Shown: positions 33,548 through 44,019, numbered from the stretch's first letter. The stretch is 64,000 nucleotides of DNA from Penumbrarchaeum sp964445525 (GCA_964445525.1 CAYULA010000010.1:21944-85943); one strand, 5' to 3'. Notes: a model not told the origin generated them from the letters alone. Numbers and translations are program-made.

Positions 33548-36406
33548 GTGACCATCGGAGATATCGTGGTTAAAGGTGCGAGGCAGCACAATCTCAAGGA
33601 TATCGATGTTACCATTCCAAGGGAGAGGCTGGTTGTCATTACCGGGCTTTCGGGTTCGGGGAAGTCATCGCTGGCCTTCGATACAATATATGCCGAGGGC
33701 CAGAGGAGGTTCATCGAATCCCTTTCCTCCTACGCCCGTAACTTCCTGGGAGCAATGGACAAGCCGGACGTGGACAGTATCGAGGGATTGTCTCCTTCCA
33801 TTTCAATCGAGCAGCACGCCGCATCCAGGAATCCCAGATCAACGGTTGGAACATCCACGGAGATCACCGATCATCTCAGGCTTCTATTTGCCAGGATAGG
33901 GATTCCCCACTGCCCGGTCTGCGGAAGGGAGATCGAGAGGCAGTCGCAGGATCAGATCATCGAAAGGATCATGAACGGTGGAGAGAGGAAGATCAAGGTT
34001 CTCGCACCGGTTGCCGTTGGCAAGAAAGGCACCCACAAGGATCTTCTTGCGGATCTGAAGAAGCAGGGATTCCTGAAGGTCAGGATCGACGGGGAGCTTC
34101 AAAGACTTCGTGAGATTCCTGAACTTGACAAGAACAAAAAACACAACATCGAGGTTGACCTGGACACCCTTGCAGTTAACCAGGAGCACATTGACCAGCT
34201 GACCGAGGATATAACCCAGGCCCTGAGACTTTCGGAAGGAACCGTCATAATCGAGGAGAAAAATGAGAACGGCCCGGACAGGCAGGAGGCATACTCACAG
34301 AAGATGGCCTGCCCTGTTCACGGCATATCGGTCCCTGAACTTGAGCCGAGGATATTCTCCTTCAACACTCCTTTCGGTGCCTGCCAGGAATGCCACGGAA
34401 TAGGTTTCACCCTGGAGGTGGACCCCGAGCTTCTGGTTCCCCATCCCGAGAAATCAATATCGGAAGGGGCCGTAGCACTCTTCAAAACAGATCCCGAGGG
34501 GTCCTATTCCATAAGGTGGCTTGAAGCCATCGGGAGGCATTACGGATTCCTTGTCACAACTCCCTGGAATGAAATACCGCAGAAGGGGAAAGATGCCATA
34601 CTGCACGGAACCGATCACGCCATTCCCCTGAGGATAAAGACCGACAGGTACGATTTCTCCCAGAGGAGGAGATACGAGGGATTGATCCCAACCATCAAGA
34701 GAAGGTACTCCCAGACACAATCGGATTTGGCAAAGGACTTCTACAGGAAATTCATGCGGGCCTCTCCCTGTCCGGCCTGCGGCGGTGCGAGGTTGAAACC
34801 CGTATCTCTTGCGGTAACGGTGGATGATGTCAACATCCACGATGTGAGCCGGATGTCCATCAGGGATTCCTACGAGTTCTTCAAGGACCTCCCCGACAGA
34901 CTTTCGGAGACAGACAGGACAATTTCGAGACTGCTTCTCAAGGAGATCGTGGCCAGGCTATCCTTCCTGAAAAACGTTGGATTGGATTACCTCACGCTTG
35001 ACAGAACGACCGGAACACTTTCCGGTGGAGAGGCTCAGAGGATACAACTCGCCACACAGATAGGTTCCTCTTTAGTGGGGGTCCTCTATGTCCTTGACGA
35101 ACCTTCGATCGGCCTTCACCAGAGAGACAATGACAGGCTGATCGAGACCCTTGAACGCCTCAGGGACCTAGGAAATACCATCATAGTGGTGGAGCATGAC
35201 GAGATGGTAATGAAAAGGGCCGATCACATCATCGATCTGGGGCCTGGAGCCGGAATGCACGGCGGGGAGCTTGTGGCGGAAGGCAGGGTCGAGGAGATCT
35301 GCAATATTGAAAGATCCGTTACTGGACAGTATCTGTCCGGAAAAAAAATAATACCCATTCCCAAAAAGAGGATCAGGGGAAACGGAAAGAATCTGACGGT
35401 TCACGGAGCCAGGCAGCACAATTTGAAGGATATCGATGTCAAGGTCCCTCTCGGGACATTCACCTGTGTCACGGGGGTTTCGGGATCGGGAAAATCCACC
35501 CTCGTGGAGGAGATAATGCTCAAGGCGCTCAAGAAGCACCTACACGGTTCCACCGATCATGTAGGAGCCCACGAGAGGGTATCGGGCCTGGAGCACCTCG
35601 ACAAGGTCATAATCATCGATCAATCACCGATCGGAAGAACCCCCAGGTCCAATCCGGCGACCTATACAGGGACCTTCACACCGATAAGGGAGCTGTTCTC
35701 CAAGACACCTTTATCAAAGGCCAGAGGCTACAAGCCCGGTCAATTTTCCTTCAATGTCAGGGGAGGAAGATGCGATAACTGCGAGGGAGACGGAATAATC
35801 AAGCTCGAGATGCATTTCCTGCCGGATGTTTACATCCCCTGCGAGGTGTGCAAGGGAAAGAGGTATACCAAGGAAACTCTCGAGGTCACCTTCAAGGGAA
35901 AGAACATCGCACAGGTCCTTGCTATGAGCGTGGAGGAGGCAATGTACTTCTTCGAGAACATACCGGCCATTCACAGGAAGCTCAAAACCCTGTGGGATGT
36001 TGGTCTGGGATACATCAAACTGGGGCAGCCGGCCCCGACATTGTCCGGAGGAGAGGCTCAGAGGGTCAAGCTCGCAACCGAGCTCTCGAAGAGGGCAACG
36101 GGAAAGACCATCTACCTTCTTGATGAGCCGACCACCGGTTTGCATTTCGACGACGTCAACAAGCTGCTGAACGTTCTTCAGAGGCTGAGGAGGAAGGGCA
36201 ATACAGTTGTGGTTATTGAACACAACATGGACGTGATCAAGACTGCCGACTGGATAATAGATCTGGGTCCGGAAGGGGGTGACGAAGGCGGAGAGATCGT
36301 CGCACAGGGTCCTCCCGAGAAGGTGGCAAGATCGAGGAAGAGCCACACCGGAAGATATCTTCGACAGGAGCTCAAGAAAACAAAGAAGGGATGCAGTTCC
36401 AGATAA
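33548..36406 (+). CDS. uvrA: excinuclease ABC subunit A
   Basis: DNA-damage recognition ATPase, 952 aa, complete. It has two ABC modules: Walker A GLSGSGKS (33-40) and GVSGSGKS (about 646), signatures LSGGEAQR near 490 and 832, and Walker B with LDEPSIGLH and LDEPTTGLH. Zinc modules are visible: CPVCG (about 120), a C-x2-H/C-x2-C pair near 257-285, and CDNC...CEVC (about 742-768). The start is GTG at 33548. It acts with UvrB and UvrC, both in this cluster. Confidence 0.97.
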   Translation: MTIGDIVVKGARQHNLKDIDVTIPRERLVVITGLSGSGKSSLAFDTIYAEGQRRFIESLSSYARNFLGAMDKPDVDSIEGLSPSISIEQHAASRNPRSTVGTSTEITDHLRLLFARIGIPHCPVCGREIERQSQDQIIERIMNGGERKIKVLAPVAVGKKGTHKDLLADLKKQGFLKVRIDGELQRLREIPELDKNKKHNIEVDLDTLAVNQEHIDQLTEDITQALRLSEGTVIIEEKNENGPDRQEAYSQKMACPVHGISVPELEPRIFSFNTPFGACQECHGIGFTLEVDPELLVPHPEKSISEGAVALFKTDPEGSYSIRWLEAIGRHYGFLVTTPWNEIPQKGKDAILHGTDHAIPLRIKTDRYDFSQRRRYEGLIPTIKRRYSQTQSDLAKDFYRKFMRASPCPACGGARLKPVSLAVTVDDVNIHDVSRMSIRDSYEFFKDLPDRLSETDRTISRLLLKEIVARLSFLKNVGLDYLTLDRTTGTLSGGEAQRIQLATQIGSSLVGVLYVLDEPSIGLHQRDNDRLIETLERLRDLGNTIIVVEHDEMVMKRADHIIDLGPGAGMHGGELVAEGRVEEICNIERSVTGQYLSGKKIIPIPKKRIRGNGKNLTVHGARQHNLKDIDVKVPLGTFTCVTGVSGSGKSTLVEEIMLKALKKHLHGSTDHVGAHERVSGLEHLDKVIIIDQSPIGRTPRSNPATYTGTFTPIRELFSKTPLSKARGYKPGQFSFNVRGGRCDNCEGDGIIKLEMHFLPDVYIPCEVCKGKRYTKETLEVTFKGKNIAQVLAMSVEEAMYFFENIPAIHRKLKTLWDVGLGYIKLGQPAPTLSGGEAQRVKLATELSKRATGKTIYLLDEPTTGLHFDDVNKLLNVLQRLRRKGNTVVVIEHNMDVIKTADWIIDLGPEGGDEGGEIVAQGPPEKVARSRKSHTGRYLRQELKKTKKGCSSR

Positions 36407-36475
36407 GATACGATATTCATAATGAAGGGATTTTATACCGGCAGAACAATTTGGACCGGTGAAACCCGACGGGGG

Positions 36476-37075
36476 ATGATCCTATTGACAAATGGCAGGG
36501 GAGTCACGCTTAGGACCGCCTGGGTCGAAGATTCCGATGAGGGAGCCGACAACCAATACAGGACAGATAATGAACCCAAAGATCTTTCCTGCCCATCCTG
36601 TGGAGCACCGTTAAGAAAGAAAATGTCAGGGAAAGCATTCTGCTGGTTCTGTGAAAGGGAGTTCGAATTGGACAGCTCCGGATCGATAGTTGACGATGGC
36701 GCCGAGGAGGAGGAGGATGATTTCGAGATGGACCTCGAGAACTCCAAGGATGATGCCGATGATGATGAGGAAGAGGAGGAGATGGAATTCGATATCGAGA
36801 TAGATGTGGACGAAGAGGAGTACGAAGGCGAAGAGGAAGAGGAAATCGACTTCGAGATGGAAGAAGATGAGATTGAAGAAGATGAGGATGTGGACTTCGA
36901 CCTCCAGGATGAGGAAGCAGGGGAGGAAGAGGAGCTGGAATGGGAGGAGGAGATCGAGGAGGATATGGAGGTGGAGACTGAAGAAGATGATGTATCATTT
37001 TTCGAGGAGTCCGATTCTGCTTTGGAGAGAAAGCGCAGGAGGAGACTGGGGTCCACCGAAGTGGAATTCGATTGA
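36476..37075 (+). CDS. zinc-ribbon protein with an extremely acidic tail, between uvrA and uvrC
   Basis: About 200 aa from the ATG at 36476; the frame is open to an ATG at 36422, but a TATA element (ATTTTATACC, about 36429-36438) lies in between, favouring the inner start. A zinc ribbon C-x2-C-x13-C-x2-C (CPSCG...CWFCE) is followed by a region of more than 100 residues that is mostly Glu and Asp with scattered Phe, Ile and Met, then a basic cluster ERKRRRR near the C-terminus. Such charge could mimic DNA or bind a basic partner. No family recognised. Its position inside the excision-repair cluster hints at, but does not prove, a role with UvrABC. Confidence 0.75.
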   Translation: MILLTNGRGVTLRTAWVEDSDEGADNQYRTDNEPKDLSCPSCGAPLRKKMSGKAFCWFCEREFELDSSGSIVDDGAEEEEDDFEMDLENSKDDADDDEEEEEMEFDIEIDVDEEEYEGEEEEEIDFEMEEDEIEEDEDVDFDLQDEEAGEEEELEWEEEIEEDMEVETEEDDVSFFEESDSALERKRRRRLGSTEVEFD

Positions 37076-37103
37076 TCACATTGTTGCTCCACCCACGAAA
37101 GCC

Positions 37104-37113
37104 AATATATAAT
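37104..37113 (+). promoter_or_regulatory. TATA-type promoter of uvrC
   Basis: AATATATAAT ends 22 nt before ATG 37135, so uvrC is probably transcribed from its own start and almost leaderless, although AAGG just before the ATG could also serve ribosome binding. Confidence 0.5.
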
Positions 37114-37134
37114 CCGAGATTCTCTACTTGAAGG

Positions 37135-38943
37135 ATGATAACCGAGCCAGCCTCACTGCCGGATGCATGCGGCGTTTACTTATTCAAGGGCAGAGGGGGG
37201 AAGGTCCTTTACGTCGGAAAAGCCGTAAACATCAGAGCAAGGGTCAGGTCTCATATTCAGAACAGGAAGGATCCCAAGGAGGCGAGGCTCAGCGAGAATA
37301 CCGATAGAATCGACTGGATAGGGACCAAGACGGAACTGGAAGCCCTGATCCTGGAAGACACGCTGATAAAGAGATACAAACCCAAGTTCAACATCAGGCT
37401 CAAGGACGACAAGTCCTATCCCTACCTTCTCGTTACTAGTGAGAGCTTCCCGGCCGTGAGGCAGGTGAGAGGATTGAAACCCAATCTGGGAGACCATTTC
37501 GGACCTCACGGCGATCCGAGGGCCGTCAGGAGGTCACTCAGGTGGTTAAGGAAGATCTTCCCTGTGAGGTCCTGCAGAAGGGATATGTCAAGACCCTCCA
37601 GACCTTGCCTGGAACATCATCTAGGCAGATGCATCGCTCCATGCACCGGAGATGTGAAGGAGGAGGATTACGGGATCGTTGTTGAGGGGCTCAAGGGATT
37701 TTTGTCAGGTGAGAGGGAATCGGTTTTGACCAGGCTGGAAAAGGATATGTGGGAAGCCTCAAAAAACGAGCAATACGAGAAAGCAGCCCTGGTAAGGGAC
37801 CTGATCACCGGTTTGAAGAGGATAAGGGAAGGACAGAGAGTGGTCCTCCTCAAGGGAAAGGATATCGATGTGATACACATCGACGTGGAGGGATTCGCCG
37901 CAACAGTGGTGAAGGTCCGGGAGGGAAGGGTCATAGATGCGGTTCCGTTCACTCTGGAGGGGGAGGAGACCTTGATGGGGGCCGATGCCGACTTCATATC
38001 CTCATATTATTCACTATCCGGACATGTTCCCGAGAGGGTGATCGTCAATCCTCTCCTTATGAACAAGGAGAATAAGGATAACCTGCAGCATTTCCTTTCG
38101 GCAAAAAAGGGGAAGGAAGTGCTCATCAGAGTACCAAGGGGCGAGGACGAGAGATCAACCATGGAAATGGCGGTCAGGAATACCAGATTGTTCAAGGAGA
38201 AGAGGGAGAGGGACCTCGAGAGATCGGATGTGCTCCACGAGCTCAAGGACAGGCTTGGAATGAATTCCGTTCCGGTCCTCATCGAGGGATTCGATATATC
38301 GCATCTTCACGGATCGGGGACCGTGGCTTCAATGGTGCAGTTCAGAAACGGAAAGCCCCACAAGAGCGATTACAGGAAATTCAGGATAAGGACCGCCGAA
38401 AATGACGATTTCACCTCCATGTATGAGGTGGTATCAAGGAGATACAGGAGGGTTATGGACCAGGACGGACAGGTTCCTGACCTGGTGCTTATCGATGGAG
38501 GAAAGGGACAGCGTAATGCTGCGGCGAAGGCAATGAGAGACATCGGCATGACGGACGTCCCCGAGATTGTATCCATTGCAAAGAAGGAGGAGGAAATCTT
38601 TGTTCCGGGGAGAGAATTTCCCATAATACTGAAAAGATCGGATCCGGCCCTGAGGCTTCTTCAACGTGTCAGAGACGAGGCCCACAGGTTCGCGGTGAGC
38701 TACCAGAGGAAATTAAGGGAAAAGGAACTGGACCTTCTCATAGAGGTGGAGGGAATAGGGAAGAAGAGGGCCAGGGAGCTGTTGATAAAATTCGATAGCC
38801 TAATAGACATGGAGAAAGCAGGAGTTGACGGGATATGCATGACTACTTCGGTACCTAAAGATTCGGCTGAGCGGTTGATTGCATTTTTAAGGGATTACTT
38901 AATAAAATCGTACCGGAAGGAGCAGAAGATTGAAAGGGAATGA
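37135..38943 (+). CDS. uvrC: excinuclease ABC subunit C
   Basis: Dual-incision nuclease of excision repair, 602 aa. The N-terminal GIY-YIG nuclease (GVYLFKG...VLYVGKA, residues 13-30) makes the 3' cut; a Cys-rich linker (CRRD, CLEHHLGRCIAPC, near 150-180) follows, then the UVR motif that binds UvrB, the RNase H-like nuclease with catalytic Asp in GFDISHLHGSG (about 384) and LVLIDGGKGQ, and a C-terminal helix-hairpin-helix pair (VEGIGKKRARELL). All regions are intact. Confidence 0.97.
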   Translation: MITEPASLPDACGVYLFKGRGGKVLYVGKAVNIRARVRSHIQNRKDPKEARLSENTDRIDWIGTKTELEALILEDTLIKRYKPKFNIRLKDDKSYPYLLVTSESFPAVRQVRGLKPNLGDHFGPHGDPRAVRRSLRWLRKIFPVRSCRRDMSRPSRPCLEHHLGRCIAPCTGDVKEEDYGIVVEGLKGFLSGERESVLTRLEKDMWEASKNEQYEKAALVRDLITGLKRIREGQRVVLLKGKDIDVIHIDVEGFAATVVKVREGRVIDAVPFTLEGEETLMGADADFISSYYSLSGHVPERVIVNPLLMNKENKDNLQHFLSAKKGKEVLIRVPRGEDERSTMEMAVRNTRLFKEKRERDLERSDVLHELKDRLGMNSVPVLIEGFDISHLHGSGTVASMVQFRNGKPHKSDYRKFRIRTAENDDFTSMYEVVSRRYRRVMDQDGQVPDLVLIDGGKGQRNAAAKAMRDIGMTDVPEIVSIAKKEEEIFVPGREFPIILKRSDPALRLLQRVRDEAHRFAVSYQRKLREKELDLLIEVEGIGKKRARELLIKFDSLIDMEKAGVDGICMTTSVPKDSAERLIAFLRDYLIKSYRKEQKIERE

Positions 38944-39052
38944 ACACTGGTCCCAATAAACTTCTAATATCTTTTAGTGCCTTAGTGTTCATTCGGTACA
39001 CGTAATATCACGTATAGCGGGTGTCGAGTCTTTTCAAAACGGAGTGGTCCAT

Positions 39053-42000
39053 ATGCCGAAAGAGGACAGGAATAGTTTCAGGATCGCCTTGATAATCATA
39101 ACCGCATTCATTCTGACCCTTCCTGTGGGTTCACTTATGATGACAGCAGGAGCGGAAGATGAAAATCCAACTTTTGAGGATCAAAACCAGGAGGGATTGA
39201 TCGAACTCACGGATGAGGATGTGGAAAACCTCGGACTGAATTCGAAGACGCTTCCAACAAGAAGCGAGCCATGGGGTACCTGGGAAAGGTATTCCTACCA
39301 TAGAGGGGGCGAAGACGGTGTTATAGCCTATCATCATGCCGAGAACAGGGTCTTCATCTACGGTGGGGGTTACGCTTCATGGTCAAATCAGGGAGGTTAC
39401 TGGTCCTACAACTCCTATGATGATTTCTTCATTTACGATTTCGATACCATGAAATGGTATGCGCTGGAGAAGGAACTCAGAGATATCAGTCCCGCCGCGG
39501 GCAGGTTCGGTTTCGCTTCCGTTGTGGATGAACCAAACGAGAGATTCCTTATCTACGGCGGATGGTCGGGATCCATGCTCAACGATCTCTGGGAGTTCGA
39601 CATGAGCACACTTACATGGAGTGACCTGACACCGGGGTCCGGATTGATCCCTCCATCTTTCAACGACAGGAGAGCCCTGGCAACCATGGTTCTCGATACT
39701 TCAGGAGGCGGCGAGAACCTCTATCTTCTCTTCGGAATGGAGGATGATCTGACAGACAGACATCCGGAGAACAAGACCGACTTCTACAGGATAGATCTGA
39801 GCACCCCCGGAACCCTCCATGTCCTGAATGCTGGAGCGGGAGAGGGATTCCTCCCGAGATACCACCATTCCATGTGCCTGGATGAGTCCGGGAGAAGGAT
39901 CTATGTTTACGGCGGGATCCATGAAGACAATGATGATGATACCTATCTGACCGACTTCTGGATGTATGACATACCCTCCAACACCTGGACTGAGATGAGC
40001 ACCCATCCGAACATGACCATGAGCATCGGTGCTCAGATCTTTTACAGGGCCTCGGATCAGAAGGTCTACCTCTGGGGAGGCAGGGAGAACTACACGGGTG
40101 ATGACTATCTGGAGGAAAATGAAACCCTCTGGATCTATGATACAACTCTCGGATCATGGGACAGATATGACTACCATGATGTGGGAACAGACGTCCCTTC
40201 AGGAAGAATGTACTATCACAATCATTATTCTTCTCTCTCAGATAGATTCTACATATTCGGAGGAAGATATTATTATTCGGGATGGGGAGGAGCAAGATCA
40301 AGCAGGTACAGGGACCTCAATTACCTTGATCTGCCATCAAAGGTCTGGACACTGTTTCCTACCCTAGATAATCCATCCACAAATAGCGGAGGAATATTCG
40401 CTTACGAAGAGGATCTGGGAAGACTTCACTATGTGGGTCCAAATTCATATTACGATAATGCCTACACATATTACTGGGATCTGGAAGAGGAGAAATGGTA
40501 CGGAGCAAACTACGACGAGGGTGAAGAAGATTTCCCTTCCAGGTCCGAAGCTGGAATGGCTTACGATCCCGGAAACAAGACCGTCTACGTTTACGGAGGT
40601 TATTATACCACGGGCAGTGGTTACAACAGAAGATACTGGAACAGAGCTGACATGTGGAAATGGGAGATCGATACCAACACCTGGACCAACATCTGGGAGG
40701 AGGCAGGACCGGGAGAGAGACACGGATTCGATATGGTCTGGAACGAGAACGACGGAAGCGTGTACTTCTTCGGTGGAAGAAAATTCAGACCCGAGGGAAG
40801 TTCCGATTCCGACGCCTATGGGGAGTTCTACAGATACACATACGGACCCACAGGTGGGATCTTCCAGGAAGTTGCGGCTCAGAATGAGGGGCCGGAGAAG
40901 AGATACGGTGCAGGTACAATCTATGTTCCCGATCTGAATAAACTCTACCTCACCTGTGGAAGGGATCCCGATCCCCAGGGAGTGAAGGATTACAGGGATC
41001 TCTGGGAATTCGATTTCGATACCATGAGATGGACCGAGCTCCAGTCGCTCACCTCATCAATGATATCTCCAAAATTGGACTATGATCCTCTCACCCAGGA
41101 GCTTTATCTTACCGGTGGTTCCGATTACATCATAAAGAGATACAGGATCCTCGAAGATGCCTGGTACAATCTGGATCCCGACGTGAATCCCGGATCGCTT
41201 GACGGACAGGCCCATGTCTTCCTTCCCGAAGAAAGAGACCTCTGGATATACGGCGGAGGGGCCAAAGACGGCATCTGGAAGATAGGAATGCCTTACAGGC
41301 TCGTTATCAGGGCCATCGATTTCGAGGATCCCGAAGACGGAGCGAAAAAAGCCTATTCCATGCTGAAACCCTATCATTTCTCAACCACGGTGAGGACAGT
41401 GAACGGACCGGAGGACCTGGCGGATGTAACAATGTCATTCCTCCACAGGAGCGGAACCTACAAGGTGATCTACAATCATACCACCGAAACCTGGACCGAA
41501 TCCGATCCAGACGATGTGGCCGAAGTTACGAGCCTCAACACCGACTGGATGGGGGACGACTTCAAAATGGATGTCAATATCAAGTTCCACTGGAACTTCT
41601 CCTCGAGGCCCAATGCTGTGGACAGGAGAATATCCGTATCGGCGAACGGGATCGACGTGGAACCCGATTTCCTGGAAATAAGGAATTTCCTGAATGTGGA
41701 AAACAGGATCGAGATCGTTGACGAGATATCCGTTGAAGGAGAGTTACAGGGAGAGGTCTCAAGAGGTGACTGGGTGCAGACCTTCGAAGGCCTTAACCTC
41801 ACAGGACCCTACGTTAGATACGCGGGATCCGATTCCGTCTATCCTCCAGCGGATTCATACACCATGACCCTGAGCGAGGGCAGACATGTTCCGGATAATA
41901 TCGATCAGAAACTTCTTGTGGACGTGTACAGAACCTTCGATCTGGATGTTAGTGCGGGTGAACCCGTGGAATTCAGTTTCTTGGCTCCCAATGAAACCAG

Positions 42001-43888
42001 AACAAACGTCACCTATATCCTGAACGTAACAGGCGTTTTCGAGGAGGACGAGGAACTCTACAAGAATTTCTGGCTGTCAGTGGACGGGGTGGCACCATTG
42101 GAGCCGACCACCGTGGCAATTCATGCGGATGACTTCGACGACAGCCACACCAGGTTCGACAACGATATGGAGGTCTACGTAACATGGATGTCCTCCGATG
42201 TCAGCGAATCAGGCATAATGACCCATTACTGGTCCTTCGAGGACAACGGCGGTACCAGGGACGGAAATCCCGTTGCCGAAACCCAGGCCATCATCCAGCT
42301 CCCTTCCAACGGCACTCACGACGTATATATCTGGACCGAGGACCGGGTGGGAAATATCGGGCCGGCAAAGAACGCCTCCATCACAATAGATACCGAATCA
42401 CCCACATTCGAGATCACAGAACCGGACCTGGACCAGATGTTACCGTACAGAGAGCTGGATATCGACGTTCTGATCAATGATACCGGTGGTTCCCAGCTGA
42501 ACTCACTGACGATCAAATACAGGTTCACAAACGACGGCCTGAACTCCGAGGAGATGTGGACAGGACCCAACGCCTGGATGGACCTATCGGACCTCTGGAC
42601 CGATTTCCCGCTCGATTCCATAGAGTTCACCTTCTCCTTCGGAAAGGGAGGCATTCCCAAACTATCCGATTCCGAAGAGAATTTCATTCAGTTCAGTATC
42701 TCCGATTTCGCCGGAAATCTTGTGAAATCGGCCACATACAACATACGGGTCGATACCAATCTGAGGTTCCCCATGGTAACTCTGGAGGGTCCTGATGAAG
42801 GTGAGGTATTCGAGGACCCCGAGGATGTGGAGCTCAACTGGACCCTCGATTTCTTCCTTCCGGAGGATGTGGTGTACTACCTCTACCTAGACAAGGACAG
42901 GTCCCTCGTGGAGACACTCGACGAGAGTATAAAGATAGAAAGGGCGGATAGGTTCTACAATCCGCTTTTTGTCACCCACGGAACCTGGTACTGGACCGTG
43001 ATCCCTGTTGCCAGAGGTCAGTGGGCAGGTAATTCAACCAACGGAATCAAATCCTTTGTTATCAGCCAGGAGGCCTCCTATTCCTTCGAGGTTACCACAC
43101 CGGATGAGAAGCTTACAAGGGCCCAGGGAACAATGGGAATACCCCTGGAATTCAACATCGAAAATACTGGACAGAATCTCGCTGCGATCACGATCACCCA
43201 GGATATTGAAGGCATTGGCTCCATATCCTGGTTAGGCGGAAACACCATCGATGTGGGTGTAGGTGAAACAAAGGCCAAAACGGCCACGCTGGATATTCCA
43301 GCAGGCACTCCTGTGGGGAATTACACGCTCACTTTCTATTTCAATTCCACCTTCGACGTGCAGAGAGAGGTCTCCATAGCCCTGGAGATTATAACCCCTA
43401 TAGAGGATGTAGAGGAGGAGGGAGAGGAAGAGGACAATCTGGGGTTATACATCATCATGGCTGCGATCCTCGTGATCCTGCTTCTCCTGGTGGTTGCCAT
43501 AGTATACTTCATGGTGATCAAGAAGAAGGATGAGGGGAAACAGGTCATGGAAGACACCGGTGATTTCTCCGATATCGACGAGGAGCTCGCCGCCGTTGAG
43601 GGGGATAGACCTGCTTCCGTTGCACCGCAACCTCAGGGTGTCACTCCGGATACTTCCGATATAGAATCAGGATCGATATCCGAGGAAGGACAGGAGCCTC
43701 CGGAGGAGTCCGAGAGACAGACACTGGCAGATGAAGGATCCGAGGATGACTGGATGAACCTAGTTGCAAAGGAGACACTTGAAGCGGAAAGCCAGGGTGA
43801 GATTGAAGAGGATAAGACCAGACACGAGGAAGGTAAATCCCTCCAGGATATCCTCTCCGACATGACCTCAGGCGTTGAAGACGAGTAA
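39053..43888 (+). CDS. giant Kelch-repeat surface protein with cytoplasmic acidic tail
   Basis: A 1611-aa type I membrane protein. The ATG at 39053 follows GGAGTG at suitable spacing (GTG 39044 overlaps that site). A signal peptide spans residues 10-35. About eleven Kelch-type blades follow (for example RVFIYGGGYAS, RIYVYGGIHED, DLWIYGGGAKD), enough for one or two beta-propellers, then Ig/FN3-like domains (from about 750), a NEW/CARDB-like domain and a transmembrane helix near 1466-1490. The last 120 residues are cytoplasmic, acidic and Ser/Glu-rich. A role in surface binding or cell contact is inferred. A strong terminator follows. Confidence 0.88.
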   Translation: MPKEDRNSFRIALIIITAFILTLPVGSLMMTAGAEDENPTFEDQNQEGLIELTDEDVENLGLNSKTLPTRSEPWGTWERYSYHRGGEDGVIAYHHAENRVFIYGGGYASWSNQGGYWSYNSYDDFFIYDFDTMKWYALEKELRDISPAAGRFGFASVVDEPNERFLIYGGWSGSMLNDLWEFDMSTLTWSDLTPGSGLIPPSFNDRRALATMVLDTSGGGENLYLLFGMEDDLTDRHPENKTDFYRIDLSTPGTLHVLNAGAGEGFLPRYHHSMCLDESGRRIYVYGGIHEDNDDDTYLTDFWMYDIPSNTWTEMSTHPNMTMSIGAQIFYRASDQKVYLWGGRENYTGDDYLEENETLWIYDTTLGSWDRYDYHDVGTDVPSGRMYYHNHYSSLSDRFYIFGGRYYYSGWGGARSSRYRDLNYLDLPSKVWTLFPTLDNPSTNSGGIFAYEEDLGRLHYVGPNSYYDNAYTYYWDLEEEKWYGANYDEGEEDFPSRSEAGMAYDPGNKTVYVYGGYYTTGSGYNRRYWNRADMWKWEIDTNTWTNIWEEAGPGERHGFDMVWNENDGSVYFFGGRKFRPEGSSDSDAYGEFYRYTYGPTGGIFQEVAAQNEGPEKRYGAGTIYVPDLNKLYLTCGRDPDPQGVKDYRDLWEFDFDTMRWTELQSLTSSMISPKLDYDPLTQELYLTGGSDYIIKRYRILEDAWYNLDPDVNPGSLDGQAHVFLPEERDLWIYGGGAKDGIWKIGMPYRLVIRAIDFEDPEDGAKKAYSMLKPYHFSTTVRTVNGPEDLADVTMSFLHRSGTYKVIYNHTTETWTESDPDDVAEVTSLNTDWMGDDFKMDVNIKFHWNFSSRPNAVDRRISVSANGIDVEPDFLEIRNFLNVENRIEIVDEISVEGELQGEVSRGDWVQTFEGLNLTGPYVRYAGSDSVYPPADSYTMTLSEGRHVPDNIDQKLLVDVYRTFDLDVSAGEPVEFSFLAPNETRTNVTYILNVTGVFEEDEELYKNFWLSVDGVAPLEPTTVAIHADDFDDSHTRFDNDMEVYVTWMSSDVSESGIMTHYWSFEDNGGTRDGNPVAETQAIIQLPSNGTHDVYIWTEDRVGNIGPAKNASITIDTESPTFEITEPDLDQMLPYRELDIDVLINDTGGSQLNSLTIKYRFTNDGLNSEEMWTGPNAWMDLSDLWTDFPLDSIEFTFSFGKGGIPKLSDSEENFIQFSISDFAGNLVKSATYNIRVDTNLRFPMVTLEGPDEGEVFEDPEDVELNWTLDFFLPEDVVYYLYLDKDRSLVETLDESIKIERADRFYNPLFVTHGTWYWTVIPVARGQWAGNSTNGIKSFVISQEASYSFEVTTPDEKLTRAQGTMGIPLEFNIENTGQNLAAITITQDIEGIGSISWLGGNTIDVGVGETKAKTATLDIPAGTPVGNYTLTFYFNSTFDVQREVSIALEIITPIEDVEEEGEEEDNLGLYIIMAAILVILLLLVVAIVYFMVIKKKDEGKQVMEDTGDFSDIDEELAAVEGDRPASVAPQPQGVTPDTSDIESGSISEEGQEPPEESERQTLADEGSEDDWMNLVAKETLEAESQGEIEEDKTRHEEGKSLQDILSDMTSGVEDE

Positions 43889-43900
43889 GAAAAGGGTATT

Positions 43901-43938
43901 GGAGGGGGAGATGGATCTCCCCTTCCATCAATTTTTTT
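43901..43938 (+). terminator. intrinsic-type terminator after the Kelch gene
   Basis: GGAGGGGGAGAT and ATCTCCCCTTCC form an almost perfect 12-bp stem (one G-T pair) with a very small loop, followed by ATCA and a run of seven T. It lies 13 nt after the stop codon. Confidence 0.75.
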
Positions 43939-44019
43939 CTATTATTGATCGAATTATTATTTACTATGGAACTCAACGAATACCCGTTAAAAGAAAATGG
44001 AAAGAACCGAATTAAATGG

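Noticed and set aside
36433..37092. Serine- and proline-rich proteins on the minus strand
   Set aside because: They are mirror translations of the Glu/Asp-rich codons of the acidic zinc-ribbon gene (GAG/GAT read backwards); no start signal or sensible composition.
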